Positions 33,491-44,908 are shown, counted from the first letter of the stretch. The stretch is DNA of 64,000 nt from Victivallis vadensis (GCF_003096415.1 NZ_QEKH01000018.1:56002-120001); one strand, 5' to 3'. The notes: generated by a model from the sequence alone, not told the origin. Translations and numbers: made by a program.

Positions 33491-35001
33491 CAAAGCATTG
33501 GTTGATCGGCGGTTTCCTGGCGTTGGCGTGTGCGGCCGGTGCGGCGGGGCCGGAGGAGGACGCGTTTCTGAGGCCGGTGGGGCAGCCTCCGGTGGCGAAA
33601 GCGCAGCGCCGTCAGGGAGGAGAATCGCTGCCGCCGCTGCCGCTGCCCGCGACGCCGCTGCGCCGTTCGGAGCAGAAGCATCCGCCTGCGCCGACCACAT
33701 TGATCGGCAAGGTGATCTGGGGCGGCTACCTCGACTACACCTGGCCGAACGGTGTGGTGAGCCGGGTGTTCGATTGGAATATGGTTCCGGCGGACGCGCA
33801 GCAGCTGCTCCGCCACCTGAAAGGGCGCAGCGGGCTGGAGTATCAGGCGGTCACGCTCGATCTCGGAATGCTGTCGGGCGATCCGGCGGAGGTGCCGGTG
33901 CTGCTCTTCTCCGGCGGCCGGAGCATCTCCTTTACGCCCGGAGAGCGTGCGAGGCTGCGCAAGTATCTGCTGGACGGCGGGATGGTCTGGTTCGATTCGG
34001 TGGCCGGTTCCCCGTTTTTCAGCCGGAGCGCCGCCGGGGAGATGCGCAAGATCCTGCCCGAAGCCCCGTTGCGGCGGGTTCCGGCGGACCATCCGGTCTT
34101 TCATCTGGCCAAATCGCTGGTTGCCGGTGAAACCAACCGGAGCAAAGCGCAGCCGTTCGAGCTGGAAGGGGTTTTTCTCGGCCCCCGGCTGGCGGCGGTG
34201 ATCTCTCCGGTCGGCCTCGGCTGCGGCTGGGATAATGCCAGGCCGGAGCTGATCACGGACGCGCGTTACTACAAACCCGCCGCTGCGGTCGACCTCGGCG
34301 TGAACCTCGCGCTGTACGCGGTCGGCTGGTTCGACAGCGCCCGGCGGTACGCGGCCGGGGAGAGCGAGGCGGAACCGGGGACGGCGAATCCGGAGCAGGT
34401 GCCCTTCGCGCAGCTGGTGACCGACGGGTTCTGGAATTCTGACCCCGGCTCCGGCGACCGCTTCCTGCGCTACCTCGGCAGAAATCTCAAGGTCAACACC
34501 TCCGGCAGCGTGAGCTACGTGAACGTCGATCGCGCCGAGCTTTCGGACTATCCGTTTTTATTCCTGAACGGCCTCGGTGATTTTACACTGGAGAAGCCCG
34601 CGCTGGAAAAACTGCGCCGCTACCTCGACGACGGCGGCTTCCTGCTGGTCAACAACACGATGGGGCTGGCGGAATTCGACGGGGCGGCGCGCCGGTTCAT
34701 CGCGCGGCTCTACCCGGAAAAGAAGCTCGGACGCATTCCGGCGGACCACGTGCTGTTCACCCACGGGCCGTACAAGTTCGCCGATTCCGGTTTCACGGCG
34801 GAGGCGGCGGCGCGTTATCCCGGCGAAACATTTCCGTTGTTGTACGGCGTCTCCGACGGCGACCGGCTGGCGCTGGTCTATTCGCCGGTCGATCTGGCGG
34901 GGGGCTGGCAGCAGGTGCCGCGCCCCGGCAGTGTGATGTACCTTTCTTCCGCCGCCGGGCGGCTCGGCGGCACGATCGTGACTTACTTTTTAACCCATTA
35001 G
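33487..35001 (+). CDS. Exported DUF4159-domain protein, two tandem copies
   Basis: 504 residues with a signal peptide (LIGGFLALACAAGA). Two related halves: one includes LLFSGGRSISFTPGERARLRKYLLDGGMVWFDS and RVPADHPVFHLA; the other YPFLFLNGLGDFTLEKPALEKLRRYLDDGGFLLVNN and RIPADHVLFTH. Both follow the DUF4159 layout with the 'L..YL.DGG....D' and 'IP.DHP.F' motifs, a fold related to glutamine-amidotransferase-like domains. DUF4159 typically accompanies MoxR and VWA genes. A tandem duplicate is less common. Confidence 0.8.
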   Translation: MTKHWLIGGFLALACAAGAAGPEEDAFLRPVGQPPVAKAQRRQGGESLPPLPLPATPLRRSEQKHPPAPTTLIGKVIWGGYLDYTWPNGVVSRVFDWNMVPADAQQLLRHLKGRSGLEYQAVTLDLGMLSGDPAEVPVLLFSGGRSISFTPGERARLRKYLLDGGMVWFDSVAGSPFFSRSAAGEMRKILPEAPLRRVPADHPVFHLAKSLVAGETNRSKAQPFELEGVFLGPRLAAVISPVGLGCGWDNARPELITDARYYKPAAAVDLGVNLALYAVGWFDSARRYAAGESEAEPGTANPEQVPFAQLVTDGFWNSDPGSGDRFLRYLGRNLKVNTSGSVSYVNVDRAELSDYPFLFLNGLGDFTLEKPALEKLRRYLDDGGFLLVNNTMGLAEFDGAARRFIARLYPEKKLGRIPADHVLFTHGPYKFADSGFTAEAAARYPGETFPLLYGVSDGDRLALVYSPVDLAGGWQQVPRPGSVMYLSSAAGRLGGTIVTYFLTH

Positions 35002-35017
35002 GAATGGAATCTGGAAT

Positions 35018-36025
<1,008 letters not shown>

Positions 36026-36029
36026 TGCG

Positions 36030-36932
36030 ATGGGCAACGCCGGATTCACCTATCTGCCCGCCTCCGCGCTGGAGAGTCTGAAAGGGATCGAACTGGTGGC
36101 CCGCTCGCTGGTCGAGGGGGCGCTGCTCGGATTGCACCGTTCTCCCTATCACGGTTTTTCATCGGAGTTCGCGGGGGACCGCAAATACGCGCCCGGCGAT
36201 TCGATCCGTTATCTGGACTGGAAGGCGCTGGCCCGCAGCGGCAAATACTTCATCAAGGAGTTCGAGGAGGAGAGCAACCTTGCGAGCTACGTGATCCTCG
36301 ACTCCTCCGGGTCGATGGCGATGGCCGATCCGGCGGGGCATACGGTGAAGTTCAACTATGCGTGTTATCTGGCGGCGGCGTTCTGCTATCTGATGTACCG
36401 GCAGCACGATGCGTCGGGGTTGTTCGTGTACTCCGACGAGGTCACATGCGCTTCGGAGGCGCGCGCCGGGCGGGCGAACCTGACCGCGCTGCTCGGCAGG
36501 CTCGAAACGCTCGTCCCGGCGGGGCCGACCCGCAACGGCGGCTGCCTGAAGAAGATCGCCGGGCAGATGCCGCGCCGCTCGCTGGCGGTGGTGTTTTCGG
36601 ACTTCTTCACGGTCGACGCGGAATTCGAGGCGGCGCTGCGGCTGCTGCGCTTCAAGCAGTGCGAAGTGATCCTGTTTCAGGTGCTGAACGAAGCGGAGCT
36701 GGAATTTCCCTACCGGGGGCGGGTCGAGCTGCGCGACCTCGAATCCGGGCAGCGGCTGGAGCTGGAGGCGGAGCCGATCCGCGCGTCCTACCTGAAACGG
36801 CTCGGCGAACACAACCGCAGGCTCGGGAAGCTGTGCGATTCGCTGCACTTCATGTTTGAAACTTTGTCCACCTCCACCCCGTTTGAACGGGCGCTGGCGG
36901 CTTATTTCGCAAAACGGGAGAAGCTCTTTTAA
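36030..36932 (+). CDS. DUF58-domain protein of the MoxR operon
   Basis: 300 residues. The family core KYAPGDSIRYLDWKALARSGKYFIKEFEEE is followed by the VWA-like YVILDSSGSMAM (MIDAS D-x-S-x-S). Soluble, no signal. It starts four bases after the MoxR stop; DUF58 proteins are the most constant partners of MoxR. Confidence 0.92.
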   Translation: MGNAGFTYLPASALESLKGIELVARSLVEGALLGLHRSPYHGFSSEFAGDRKYAPGDSIRYLDWKALARSGKYFIKEFEEESNLASYVILDSSGSMAMADPAGHTVKFNYACYLAAAFCYLMYRQHDASGLFVYSDEVTCASEARAGRANLTALLGRLETLVPAGPTRNGGCLKKIAGQMPRRSLAVVFSDFFTVDAEFEAALRLLRFKQCEVILFQVLNEAELEFPYRGRVELRDLESGQRLELEAEPIRASYLKRLGEHNRRLGKLCDSLHFMFETLSTSTPFERALAAYFAKREKLF

Positions 36933-38663
36933 ATGATCGACTTCGGTGCATCGCTGTGGCTCTGGCTGCTGCCGCCGGTATGGGGGGCGGCGCTGGTGCT
37001 GCATCTCTATTTCCGCAGGAAGCGGCAGGTGGTGCCGTTTTCCGACGTCGGCTTCTTCCTGCGCGACGAGCACCATCCGGCGATGCGGCGCAAACTGCGC
37101 GACTGGCTGAAGCTGCTGGTGCGGCTGCTGATCCTGACTTTGCCGGTGCTGGCGATGGCGCAGCCACGGCTGACCGGGATGAAACTCGCGGCCGGGGACG
37201 AACCGCGCCGGGTGATCGTGCTGGACGACTCCTTTTCGATGGAGCGCAAGCTGCCCGCCGGGGAGAGTGCGTTCGACGCGGCCCGCCGGCTGGCTCTGTC
37301 GCTGGCCGATTCCTTCGACGACGGCGAAACCGCGCTGGTGTTCACGTCGGATGTGCCCGGCGTGCTGCCGACCCGCGACCGCGACAAGCTGCGCGAGGCG
37401 ATCCGCGCCGCAAAGCTCCGGCCGCGCGCCGCGACTTTGGGGACCGCGCTCGCCGGGGCGGCGGAACAGGCGGGGGTGACGGAAATTTTTCTGATCTCCG
37501 ACTTCCAGCAGAGTATGCTTGGAAAGTGGGAAGAGCGGCGCGGCCTGCGGATTTACGCGCTGGCGCTGCGGGGCCGCGACGACAATCTGGCCGTTGAAGT
37601 TTCCGGCGGAGCTGTACTGCCGCCGCGCGCCGGAGTGGAGCAGCAGCTCCGGGTGAAAGCGGTCAACTACTCCGGCCGGCCCGCGGAGAGCCGTCTGGAA
37701 TTCCGCTATGGAGGGCGGAAGGCGGGCGAGCGACTGTTGAATCTTTCCCCCGGTGAGAGCCGGGAACTGGAGTTTGCCTTCACTCCGGCCCCCGGCCTCA
37801 CTTCGGGGAGTGTTACAGTCGAGGACGGCAATGTGACGCAGGACAACCGCGCCGGATTCACTTTCCGCGCCGAGGCACCGCTGAAGATCGGGCTGGTGCG
37901 CGGCGAAGGGCAGGGGGCCGATCCCTTTTACTTTTTGCGCTATGCGCTTGATCCGGGCAATGACGGCGGACGCGGGGTGACGCTGGAAACGTTGGGGACG
38001 GCGGAGCTTTCCAGCGACCGGCTGCGGGAGTTCGGGCTGGTGGTCGTTTCCGGCGGCGCGGCGCACCCGGCGCTCGACGCCTATGTGCGCGGCGGCGGGC
38101 GGCTCTGGCAGTTGCCCGCCTCCGCCGCAAAATCCGCCGGAAACGGGAAAAATGCGAAGTTCGCCGGGGCGCTGGCGGAGCTGAACGACGTGCTGCAGCT
38201 CGACCTGGTCGAATGGCGCTCTCCGGCGGAACTGGTTCCTCTGCCGGGCGACGCAGTGCTGCTGGCGTTGGCCGACGGCAGGCCGCTGCTGCTGGAACGG
38301 CGCGATGGGGAGGGGCGGCGTTACCTCGGGGCGTTCGGCCTGCGCAACCGTTCGAGCAACTGGCCGCTGCTGCGTTCTTTTCCGGTTGCGATGGCGAAGC
38401 TGACCGATTACATGGCCTCCGGCGGTGCGAAGCCGGGACTGGACAAAGGCGCGCCGGTCGGCGCGGAGTCGAATCTCGCGTCGGCCTCCGGCGCCGAACT
38501 GCGCCGCCGGCTGCCGGGCGTCCGGGAGCTTCAGCCCGGCGGCGACTGGAAGCTGGAACTTGATGAGCTGCGGCGCGGCAGTGCGCTGGCGGGCTGGCTG
38601 CTGCTGGCGGCGCTGCTGCTCTGGGGCGTGGATTCGTATCTCGGAAAGGAGGCGGCGCGATGA
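36933..38663 (+). CDS. BatA-like VWA membrane protein
   Basis: 576 residues. The N-terminal BatA module has one membrane helix (LWLWLLPPVWGAALVLHLYF) and the basic PFSDVGFFLRDEHHPAMRRKLRDWLK segment, then another helix; a VWA part with VIVLDDSFSM (MIDAS) and later LISDFQQS; then beta-rich domain and a final membrane helix (LAGWLLLAALLLWGVDSYL). Expected on the inner membrane with the VWA outside. Overlaps the next gene by four bases. Confidence 0.85.
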   Translation: MIDFGASLWLWLLPPVWGAALVLHLYFRRKRQVVPFSDVGFFLRDEHHPAMRRKLRDWLKLLVRLLILTLPVLAMAQPRLTGMKLAAGDEPRRVIVLDDSFSMERKLPAGESAFDAARRLALSLADSFDDGETALVFTSDVPGVLPTRDRDKLREAIRAAKLRPRAATLGTALAGAAEQAGVTEIFLISDFQQSMLGKWEERRGLRIYALALRGRDDNLAVEVSGGAVLPPRAGVEQQLRVKAVNYSGRPAESRLEFRYGGRKAGERLLNLSPGESRELEFAFTPAPGLTSGSVTVEDGNVTQDNRAGFTFRAEAPLKIGLVRGEGQGADPFYFLRYALDPGNDGGRGVTLETLGTAELSSDRLREFGLVVVSGGAAHPALDAYVRGGGRLWQLPASAAKSAGNGKNAKFAGALAELNDVLQLDLVEWRSPAELVPLPGDAVLLALADGRPLLLERRDGEGRRYLGAFGLRNRSSNWPLLRSFPVAMAKLTDYMASGGAKPGLDKGAPVGAESNLASASGAELRRRLPGVRELQPGGDWKLELDELRRGSALAGWLLLAALLLWGVDSYLGKEAAR

Positions 38664-40693
38664 TCTCCTTCGATCCTCTGATTCCGGTCTGGCTGCTGCT
38701 GACGGCGCTGGCGGGCGTGTGTTTCGTGATTTACCGCACGGTCGGGCGCAAACGGCTGCGGCTGGTCTGCTGGCTGGTCGCGGCGCTGCTCGGCGTGATG
38801 ATCGCCGACCCGGTGGTCACGGTGCGGCGGCCCGACTCCAAAAACGGCGGCGTGGCGCTGCTGGTGGATTCCTCTGCTTCGATGCAGGTCCCCGATGCGG
38901 ACGGCAAAACCCGGCTCGACGCGGCGAATGCGTTTGCGGACCGCTTCCTGCGCCGTTTCGGAGACGCCGCTCCGGTCACGCGCTACGCCTTCGACTACCG
39001 GCTGACGCCGGGCGAAGCGGCGAAGCCGGAGTTTGCCGCCCACTGGCGCGGTGCGTTTGCGAAACTGGATGAACTTCACGGCGCGGGCGCTCTGTCGGCG
39101 GCGGTGGTGTTGAGCGACGGCGGCGATGTTTCCGGCTGGCGGCCGGGAGGCGCTTCGGCTCCGGTGTTTGCGGTGAAATTCGGTACGGAGCTGGGGGAGG
39201 CGCGCAACGCTTCGCTTGGCGAATTCCGGGTGCCGGAGACGGTGCGGGCGGATTCGACGGTGGAATTTCCGGTGCCGGTCACGCTGACCGGTTACGATGC
39301 GCCGCAGAAGCTGGAGCTGAAACTTCTGGAAGAAGGGCAAGTAATTCAAGCAGAGCAATTTGAACTCGCTCCGGGCGCGACGGAAACGGTGAAACTGAAG
39401 ACCGAACCGGTAATGGCCGGACTGCACCGGTTCTCCATCGAGCTTTCGTCGCTGCCGGATGAGGTCACGGCGTTGGACAACCGCCGCGCCGTCGCGGTTG
39501 ATGCGGAGCCGGACGCGCGCTTTACTTTGATTTCGTTCCCGCGCCTTTCGGCCGGTTTCCGGCCATTGGTGCGTTATTTCACCCGGGTGCGGGCGGATTT
39601 CGCCGCGCTCTATCCGGCGGGGGCCGGGGGCGGAGTGCGCCGGATCGGTTCGCGCGCCGGGCAGGCGTTTGAAAAGGGCATACCCGACCGCGCCGAGGCG
39701 CTGAAGCCGGTGGGCGTGCTGATCCTCGGCGACTTCGACGAAGCGGGCTGGAGCGCCGCGCAACTGGCGGCGGTGGAGGCCTATGTGGAGCAGGGCGGCA
39801 CGCTGGTGCTGCTGGGCGGCGCAGACTCTTTCCGGGTTTCCGGCGGAGCTGCGGCGCGGCTGCTCCCCTTCATTCCCGCCGTGCAGCCGCTGCCGGATAC
39901 TCCGCTGGAGATCGCCGCGCCGGAGGGCAGCCCTTTCGCGGGCCGCCTGAACCGGGGCGCGATCCGCAATCTGAAAGCGGTCGAATCCCTGAAGCCCGGC
40001 ACGACCGTGCTGTTGCAGGCCGGGGAGTTCCCGCTGGCGGTCGCGATGCCATACGGCAGGGGGCAGGTCGCGGCGGTGCTGTCGCAGGGATTGCCGCTGT
40101 GGGGAAAAAACGCGGCGGAACGCGACGCCAATTTCGGGACGTTCTGGGCGGAACTGACCGCGTATCTGGGGCGTTCGGCGTCGGCGCAGTTGCAGGTGGA
40201 GCTGCTGCCGCCCGTGCCGTTGCCGGGAGAGACGGTTACGGTCCGGGTCACGCCGCCGCCGGGAACGACGGAGGTCACCGGCGGTTTTACCGGACTGGAC
40301 GGCAGGCGCGCCGCACTGCTCTTTTCCGGGGAAAAAACCGGCGTGTTCACCGCCCGGACCTCTTTTGCGGACGGAGCGGCGGGCGAGCTGGAGATCACCG
40401 CCGCCGGCGGTTCGGCACAGCAGACGCGCCGGGTGCTGCCGGTCGCGGTCGGTTCGGCTTTCGCGGAACCGGATGAAGTACGCACACTCGACGCGAACTT
40501 CCGCAAAGCGGCGGCGCCGGAGCGGATCTACTCTCCCGCCGACCTCGACCGGCTGGTACAGGAGCTGCGCGCTCTGGTGATGCAGAATGCGGCAGAGCGG
40601 GAATTCCGCCCCGCCTTTGAAACCCCGTACCTGATCGCCGCCGTGCTGCTGCTGGCGGCGCTGGCCTGGCTGATGAGGAGGAAACTGACATGA
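38660..40693 (+). CDS. VWA / glutamine-amidotransferase-like membrane protein
   Basis: 677 residues with two N-terminal membrane helices, a VWA segment (LLVDSSASMQVPDADGKTRLD), Ig-like middle parts, an amidotransferase-like module (VGVLILGDFDEAGWS, YVEQGGTLVLLGGADSF, LPLWGKNAAERDANFGTFWAEL) and a final helix (YLIAAVLLLAALAWLMRR). This is the BatB/YegL-like second VWA protein common in such operons of Planctomycetes-Verrucomicrobia-type bacteria. Its end overlaps the next gene by four bases. Confidence 0.82.
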   Translation: MISFDPLIPVWLLLTALAGVCFVIYRTVGRKRLRLVCWLVAALLGVMIADPVVTVRRPDSKNGGVALLVDSSASMQVPDADGKTRLDAANAFADRFLRRFGDAAPVTRYAFDYRLTPGEAAKPEFAAHWRGAFAKLDELHGAGALSAAVVLSDGGDVSGWRPGGASAPVFAVKFGTELGEARNASLGEFRVPETVRADSTVEFPVPVTLTGYDAPQKLELKLLEEGQVIQAEQFELAPGATETVKLKTEPVMAGLHRFSIELSSLPDEVTALDNRRAVAVDAEPDARFTLISFPRLSAGFRPLVRYFTRVRADFAALYPAGAGGGVRRIGSRAGQAFEKGIPDRAEALKPVGVLILGDFDEAGWSAAQLAAVEAYVEQGGTLVLLGGADSFRVSGGAAARLLPFIPAVQPLPDTPLEIAAPEGSPFAGRLNRGAIRNLKAVESLKPGTTVLLQAGEFPLAVAMPYGRGQVAAVLSQGLPLWGKNAAERDANFGTFWAELTAYLGRSASAQLQVELLPPVPLPGETVTVRVTPPPGTTEVTGGFTGLDGRRAALLFSGEKTGVFTARTSFADGAAGELEITAAGGSAQQTRRVLPVAVGSAFAEPDEVRTLDANFRKAAAPERIYSPADLDRLVQELRALVMQNAAEREFRPAFETPYLIAAVLLLAALAWLMRRKLT

Positions 40694-41769
40694 AATGGCT
40701 TGGGATACTCGGCGCACTGCTGGCCTGTTCCGTTCTGGCGGCGGAACCGGCGGAGGTGCGGTTTTCGGATGGAAGTTCCGCCGTCGGAGAGCTTTCGATC
40801 ATGGGCGCGCGCCCGCTGATCCTGCGGCTTCCCGACAGTAAGATCCAGCGCAAATTCACCTTGCCCGATCTCGCGGGCATAACCCAGTTGGTCGAAACCG
40901 AAACGATGAACCGCCCGTGGCTCTACACCGAAGCGGGCAAGGCCGGTAAAACCTACCTGGAAGGGGAGTATCCGTTTGTGAATTTCGCCACGGAAGTCGA
41001 ACTGATTTCGGGTGAAAAACTGCGCGGCCACGTGATTTCGGCGGTGCTGTTGCTGCGCGGCGAAGACGGGAAGAGACGCAAGGTTTTCCTGAACCGCCAG
41101 ATCAGGGGCAAGGTGGGCGAGACGCTCGAATCGCTGGTCTATCCGGTATCGGTCCGTTTCCCGCAGGCGGTGAAGGCGGAGGCGAAACCGGTATCGGGCC
41201 GGGTTGCCGGTTACGGCCGCCTCGAAGCGGCGACGCTGCTTGATGTGGAGCGCGGCGTGGTGATCCATGCAAAATGCGATGGGGAGAATTTCACCTTTCC
41301 GCCACTGCTGCCGGGCTGTTACGAGATGTACGTCCGCACCGACCGGGCGGTGCTCTACGGACTGAACGGAACACCGGTTGCGCCGGACGAGCTTGCGGGG
41401 ATGCGCAAGGTGTTTCCGTTGGCCGACGACTTTTTCAGGGAACGCTGGCTGCTGGAGGCGAATGGCGGCGCACGGCACGCCCGCGCGCTGATCTACAAGC
41501 GGCGTGGCGACTACTACGCCGCCGGGCAGCATACGCCGGACGGCGGTTACGTATGGCACCTCGACATCTGGAACTTCCATTGCGACGGCGAAACGTGGAA
41601 ACTCGACACCCGCCAGATCCCGGTCCGTTACAAACAGCCGGGCAAAGATTCCGTGCGGAAACTTTTTAAAATTCAGCGGCTCGGCAGTGTGAAGCCGGGC
41701 GACAGGGTCGAAATCGATGCGGCCCGGGAGGGGAACGATGGCGCGGTATTTATCCGCAATCTTGATTGA
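40690..41769 (+). CDS. Exported protein of the MoxR operon, unknown function
   Basis: 359 residues with a signal peptide (LGILGALLACSVLAA). Two similar beta-rich stretches (EVRFSDGSSAVGELSIMGARPLILRLPD; ATEVELISGEKLRGHVISAVLLLRGEDGKRRKVFLNRQIRGKVGE) look like paired small barrels. The rest is a beta-rich domain. I know no name for it. It overlaps the next gene by 32 bases. Confidence 0.6.
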   Translation: MKWLGILGALLACSVLAAEPAEVRFSDGSSAVGELSIMGARPLILRLPDSKIQRKFTLPDLAGITQLVETETMNRPWLYTEAGKAGKTYLEGEYPFVNFATEVELISGEKLRGHVISAVLLLRGEDGKRRKVFLNRQIRGKVGETLESLVYPVSVRFPQAVKAEAKPVSGRVAGYGRLEAATLLDVERGVVIHAKCDGENFTFPPLLPGCYEMYVRTDRAVLYGLNGTPVAPDELAGMRKVFPLADDFFRERWLLEANGGARHARALIYKRRGDYYAAGQHTPDGGYVWHLDIWNFHCDGETWKLDTRQIPVRYKQPGKDSVRKLFKIQRLGSVKPGDRVEIDAAREGNDGAVFIRNLD

Positions 41770-44700
41770 GTTCCGCCGCTATCTGGCGCGGAAACAGGGC
41801 GTGGCGGCGTTCCTGCGGGGAACGACGGTGTGCGCGGCATATTTCCTCGCCGCCGCAGTGATCGACAACCTGTTCGGCTGGAACGCCCTGCTGCGCTGGC
41901 TGGTCTGGGGCGGGATGGCGGCGGCGCTGCTGTATTTCCCGGTCGCGGCATGCCGTTTCCGGCGGCGGCTCGCGAAACGGAGCGACCGCGCGGTTGCGCT
42001 GGAGCTGGAACGGCGGCTCGGCATCCGGGACAACGCCCTCGTGAACGGCGTCGAATTCCGTTCCCGGGACGAACTTCCCGCCGCGATCCGGCAGGTGTAC
42101 GAGCGCCGGGCGGAGGAGGCGGCGATGGATCGGGAGCCTTTCCGCATCCGGCGGCTTCCGGAAATCCGGCGCTGGGGGGCGGCGTTGCCGGGCGTATTGC
42201 TGCTGATCCTGATGTACGCCGCAATCTGGCCGCGTCCCGCCGCGAATGCGGCGCTGCGCATCCTGCTGCCGTGGAAGGAACTGGCCCCGGTCAACCGGAC
42301 GGAGTTCAAAGTGGAGCCGGGCGATGCGGAAATCCCGTATGGCGGCGGAATCCGCATCCGGGCTGCGGCGCTGATCGACGGCCGGCCCCGCGCCGGGTTG
42401 CGGCTGCGGATCGAATCCGGCGAAAGCGTGTCGACTCTCGACATGGCCGGACACGACGGCGGCGCGGTGCGCGAGCTTTCCGGCGTGACGCGCGACTTCC
42501 GCTACCGGGTGGAGTGCGGCCGCGACGCGTCGCGCTTCTGCAAGGTCAGGGTGCGTCCTTCGCCGCGCTTCGCGAAGCTGGAGTTTTCGGCGGAGCCTCC
42601 CGCCTATCTGCGGCAGAAGACGGTAACCGGCACCGAACCGCGCGGCGAATTCACCCTGTGGCGGAATACCGAAATCCGGCTGGACGCGGAGCCTCCCGAC
42701 GGTTACCGAGTGGAGATCGTTCCCGCCGGGCGGTTCAGGCTGGAAGAGGATACGACCCTGACTGCAACGCTGATCGATGAAGCCGGCGGCATCTGCTACC
42801 CGGATTCGGCTCGCTTTCTGTTGAAGTGCCGCCCCGACCGCGCTCCCGAGGTGCGCTTCCTGAACCGGGAGCGGAATTTCGAGGCTCCGGCCGGTTCCAC
42901 GGTGATGCTGGAGGTCTCCGCGCGCGACGACGCGGCGGTGCGCCGGATCACGCTGCTGGCCCGGCGCGAGGGACAGCAGGCCGAAATCCGCAGTTACGAC
43001 TATCCGGCGGAACCGGCCCGCGCCGAGGTGCGCGAGCTGGTCCCGTTCCGGCTGACTCCGCGCGATTTCCCGGTCGGCAGCACGGTGGAGGTCGGCGCGG
43101 CGGCGTTCGATTTCCGGCCCGGCGGCGAACCGGGGACGGCGCCGGGACTGACGATTCATGTGACCGATCCGCTGGAGGAGCTGCGCCGCGCCGCTTCCGA
43201 CCGGGGGGACGGGCGGCTCTACAAATTGCTGTTCGCGGTGCTGGACAAACAGGAGGCGGCGCGCTCTTTCGTGACCGCCCGGCTTCGCAATTTCCGGGTC
43301 GGCGACGCGCGGGAGTTGTGCAACCGCCAGCGTGAGATCCGCCGCATCGCCGCTTCGGCGCTACCGGTGGCGCGCGGGATGGAGCAGGCCGGTTCGCTGC
43401 CGAAACAGGTGCTTCCCGCGATCGAAGCGGTAGCGGCGAAAGAGCTGGAACCGCTGGAGAAACAGACCGCTCCCCCCTTCAACCGTTCCGGCGACGCGCT
43501 GACCCGCCACCTGAATGAGGTGGTGCTCAAACAGAGCCGCGCGATCGACGAATTGCGGCGGCTGCTGACCGGCCTCGCCGCCGTCCGCCGCGCGTGGGAG
43601 AAGCGCGAGCAGGCCGGATTGGAAGCCGCCGAGGAAAAACTGCTCTACGAACAGCTCGCCAAAGTACAGGAGAAGCTGACCGAGTTCCGCACCGAGCAGA
43701 AGAAGATCATCGCGGAAACCGAAGCCTTCGACCCCGCCAAAACCGACGATTGGAGCGAGGCGGAGGAGGAACTGCTCGGCAAGCTCGCCGCGAAGGAGGC
43801 GGAGTTCGGGCAGTACTTCCGGGCCGCCTTCAACGATCTTTCCAAGCTCCAGAGCCAGGATTTCTCCAACTCCGCGATGGCCGACGAATTCGTCGAGATG
43901 TATGAGGAGCTGCAGAAGGCGGGCGACGCGCTGCTGAAAAAGAAGATCGAGATCGCGACGCTGGCCGAAAACACCGCCTGCGACAGCGCCGAAGCGGTCG
44001 CGGCGAACCTCGAACGGTGGCTTGCCGACGCGAAGGATTACATCAAATGGGTTTCCGAGGAGAACGGCGAGATGACCGACGTCGACCTGACCGATCTGCC
44101 GGCGGAGCTGACCGACATCATCGGCGACCTGATCGAAACCGAGGAGGATATGACTGAGGATACGCAGGACGGCACCAATTCCTTTACTTTCGATACCGAC
44201 GAAGGATTGGGCTGGGGCGTCTCCGACGGCACCATCGACAGCATGCAGGCCAAGGGGATCACCGGCAATGTGCTGCCGAACAACAACGAGGTGGGAGGCC
44301 GTTCCGGCGAAGGGCGTTCCGGCAAATCCTCCGGCCAGTTCGTCGAAAAGACCGCGACCGGCAAGGGCGGGCGTAAAACCCCGACCCGGCTGGTGCAATC
44401 TCCCTTCGAGGCGGGGACGGTGGACGACCGTTCCGACGATCCGCAGGGAGGCGCAACGGGCGGCGGCAAGCAGTCCGGCGTCGGCTCGGCAGGGCTGAGC
44501 GGCACCACGCCCGATCAGGACCCGAACATCACCGCGCGGCTGGCGGGAGAGCAGGCCGAGCTTAAGCAGCGCACCCTCGCTTTGTTGCGGCAGGTCAGCG
44601 CGCGCGGACTGCCGACAGGCGAACTCTATGCGGCGCTGCGCCGGATCGACGAGCTGGGGGCGGCGGATTCCGGTTCAGTCGGCGGGGCGGACATTCGCCG

Positions 44701-44905
44701 GATCAAAGGGGAGATCGCCGCCTCGCTGCGCCGGGCGAAAACCGCGATCGACGCGGCGGCGCAGGCGGACGCCGAAAAAGTGCGGACCACGCGGCTGCGC
44801 AGATTCGTGACCGGAGCCTCCGCGGCCGAAAAGATTCCGGCGGGGTTCGACGACTGGGTCGGGGATTACTTCAAGGCGCTGGGCGCGGAAAGGACGGAGG
44901 AATAA
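41738..44905 (+). CDS. Large DUF4175-like membrane protein of the MoxR operon
   Basis: 1055 residues from the ATG at 41738 (GGGAGGGGAACG before it). One or two membrane helices near residues 24-70 and 140-160 (LLRWLVWGGMAAALLYFP; ALPGVLLLILMYAAIW) frame a basic segment, then Ig-like domains (residues about 190-480) and a long glutamate/lysine-rich coiled coil (about 500-800), ending in a glycine/serine-rich low-complexity part. This matches the large DUF4175/'hypothetical' member found at the end of MoxR-BatA operons. It might couple the membrane complex to the envelope. Confidence 0.7.
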   Translation: MARYLSAILIEFRRYLARKQGVAAFLRGTTVCAAYFLAAAVIDNLFGWNALLRWLVWGGMAAALLYFPVAACRFRRRLAKRSDRAVALELERRLGIRDNALVNGVEFRSRDELPAAIRQVYERRAEEAAMDREPFRIRRLPEIRRWGAALPGVLLLILMYAAIWPRPAANAALRILLPWKELAPVNRTEFKVEPGDAEIPYGGGIRIRAAALIDGRPRAGLRLRIESGESVSTLDMAGHDGGAVRELSGVTRDFRYRVECGRDASRFCKVRVRPSPRFAKLEFSAEPPAYLRQKTVTGTEPRGEFTLWRNTEIRLDAEPPDGYRVEIVPAGRFRLEEDTTLTATLIDEAGGICYPDSARFLLKCRPDRAPEVRFLNRERNFEAPAGSTVMLEVSARDDAAVRRITLLARREGQQAEIRSYDYPAEPARAEVRELVPFRLTPRDFPVGSTVEVGAAAFDFRPGGEPGTAPGLTIHVTDPLEELRRAASDRGDGRLYKLLFAVLDKQEAARSFVTARLRNFRVGDARELCNRQREIRRIAASALPVARGMEQAGSLPKQVLPAIEAVAAKELEPLEKQTAPPFNRSGDALTRHLNEVVLKQSRAIDELRRLLTGLAAVRRAWEKREQAGLEAAEEKLLYEQLAKVQEKLTEFRTEQKKIIAETEAFDPAKTDDWSEAEEELLGKLAAKEAEFGQYFRAAFNDLSKLQSQDFSNSAMADEFVEMYEELQKAGDALLKKKIEIATLAENTACDSAEAVAANLERWLADAKDYIKWVSEENGEMTDVDLTDLPAELTDIIGDLIETEEDMTEDTQDGTNSFTFDTDEGLGWGVSDGTIDSMQAKGITGNVLPNNNEVGGRSGEGRSGKSSGQFVEKTATGKGGRKTPTRLVQSPFEAGTVDDRSDDPQGGATGGGKQSGVGSAGLSGTTPDQDPNITARLAGEQAELKQRTLALLRQVSARGLPTGELYAALRRIDELGAADSGSVGGADIRRIKGEIAASLRRAKTAIDAAAQADAEKVRTTRLRRFVTGASAAEKIPAGFDDWVGDYFKALGAERTEE

Positions 44906-44908
44906 GGT

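Noticed and set aside
31259..33700. 813-codon minus frame opposite the PA14/PKD gene
   Set aside because: Reverse shadow of a gene with signal peptide and domain motifs; it is rich in glutamine, arginine and histidine as antisense frames here are.
38531..40717. 728-codon minus frame opposite the second VWA gene
   Set aside because: Antisense shadow; no domain motif, and it runs against a tightly overlapping plus-strand operon.
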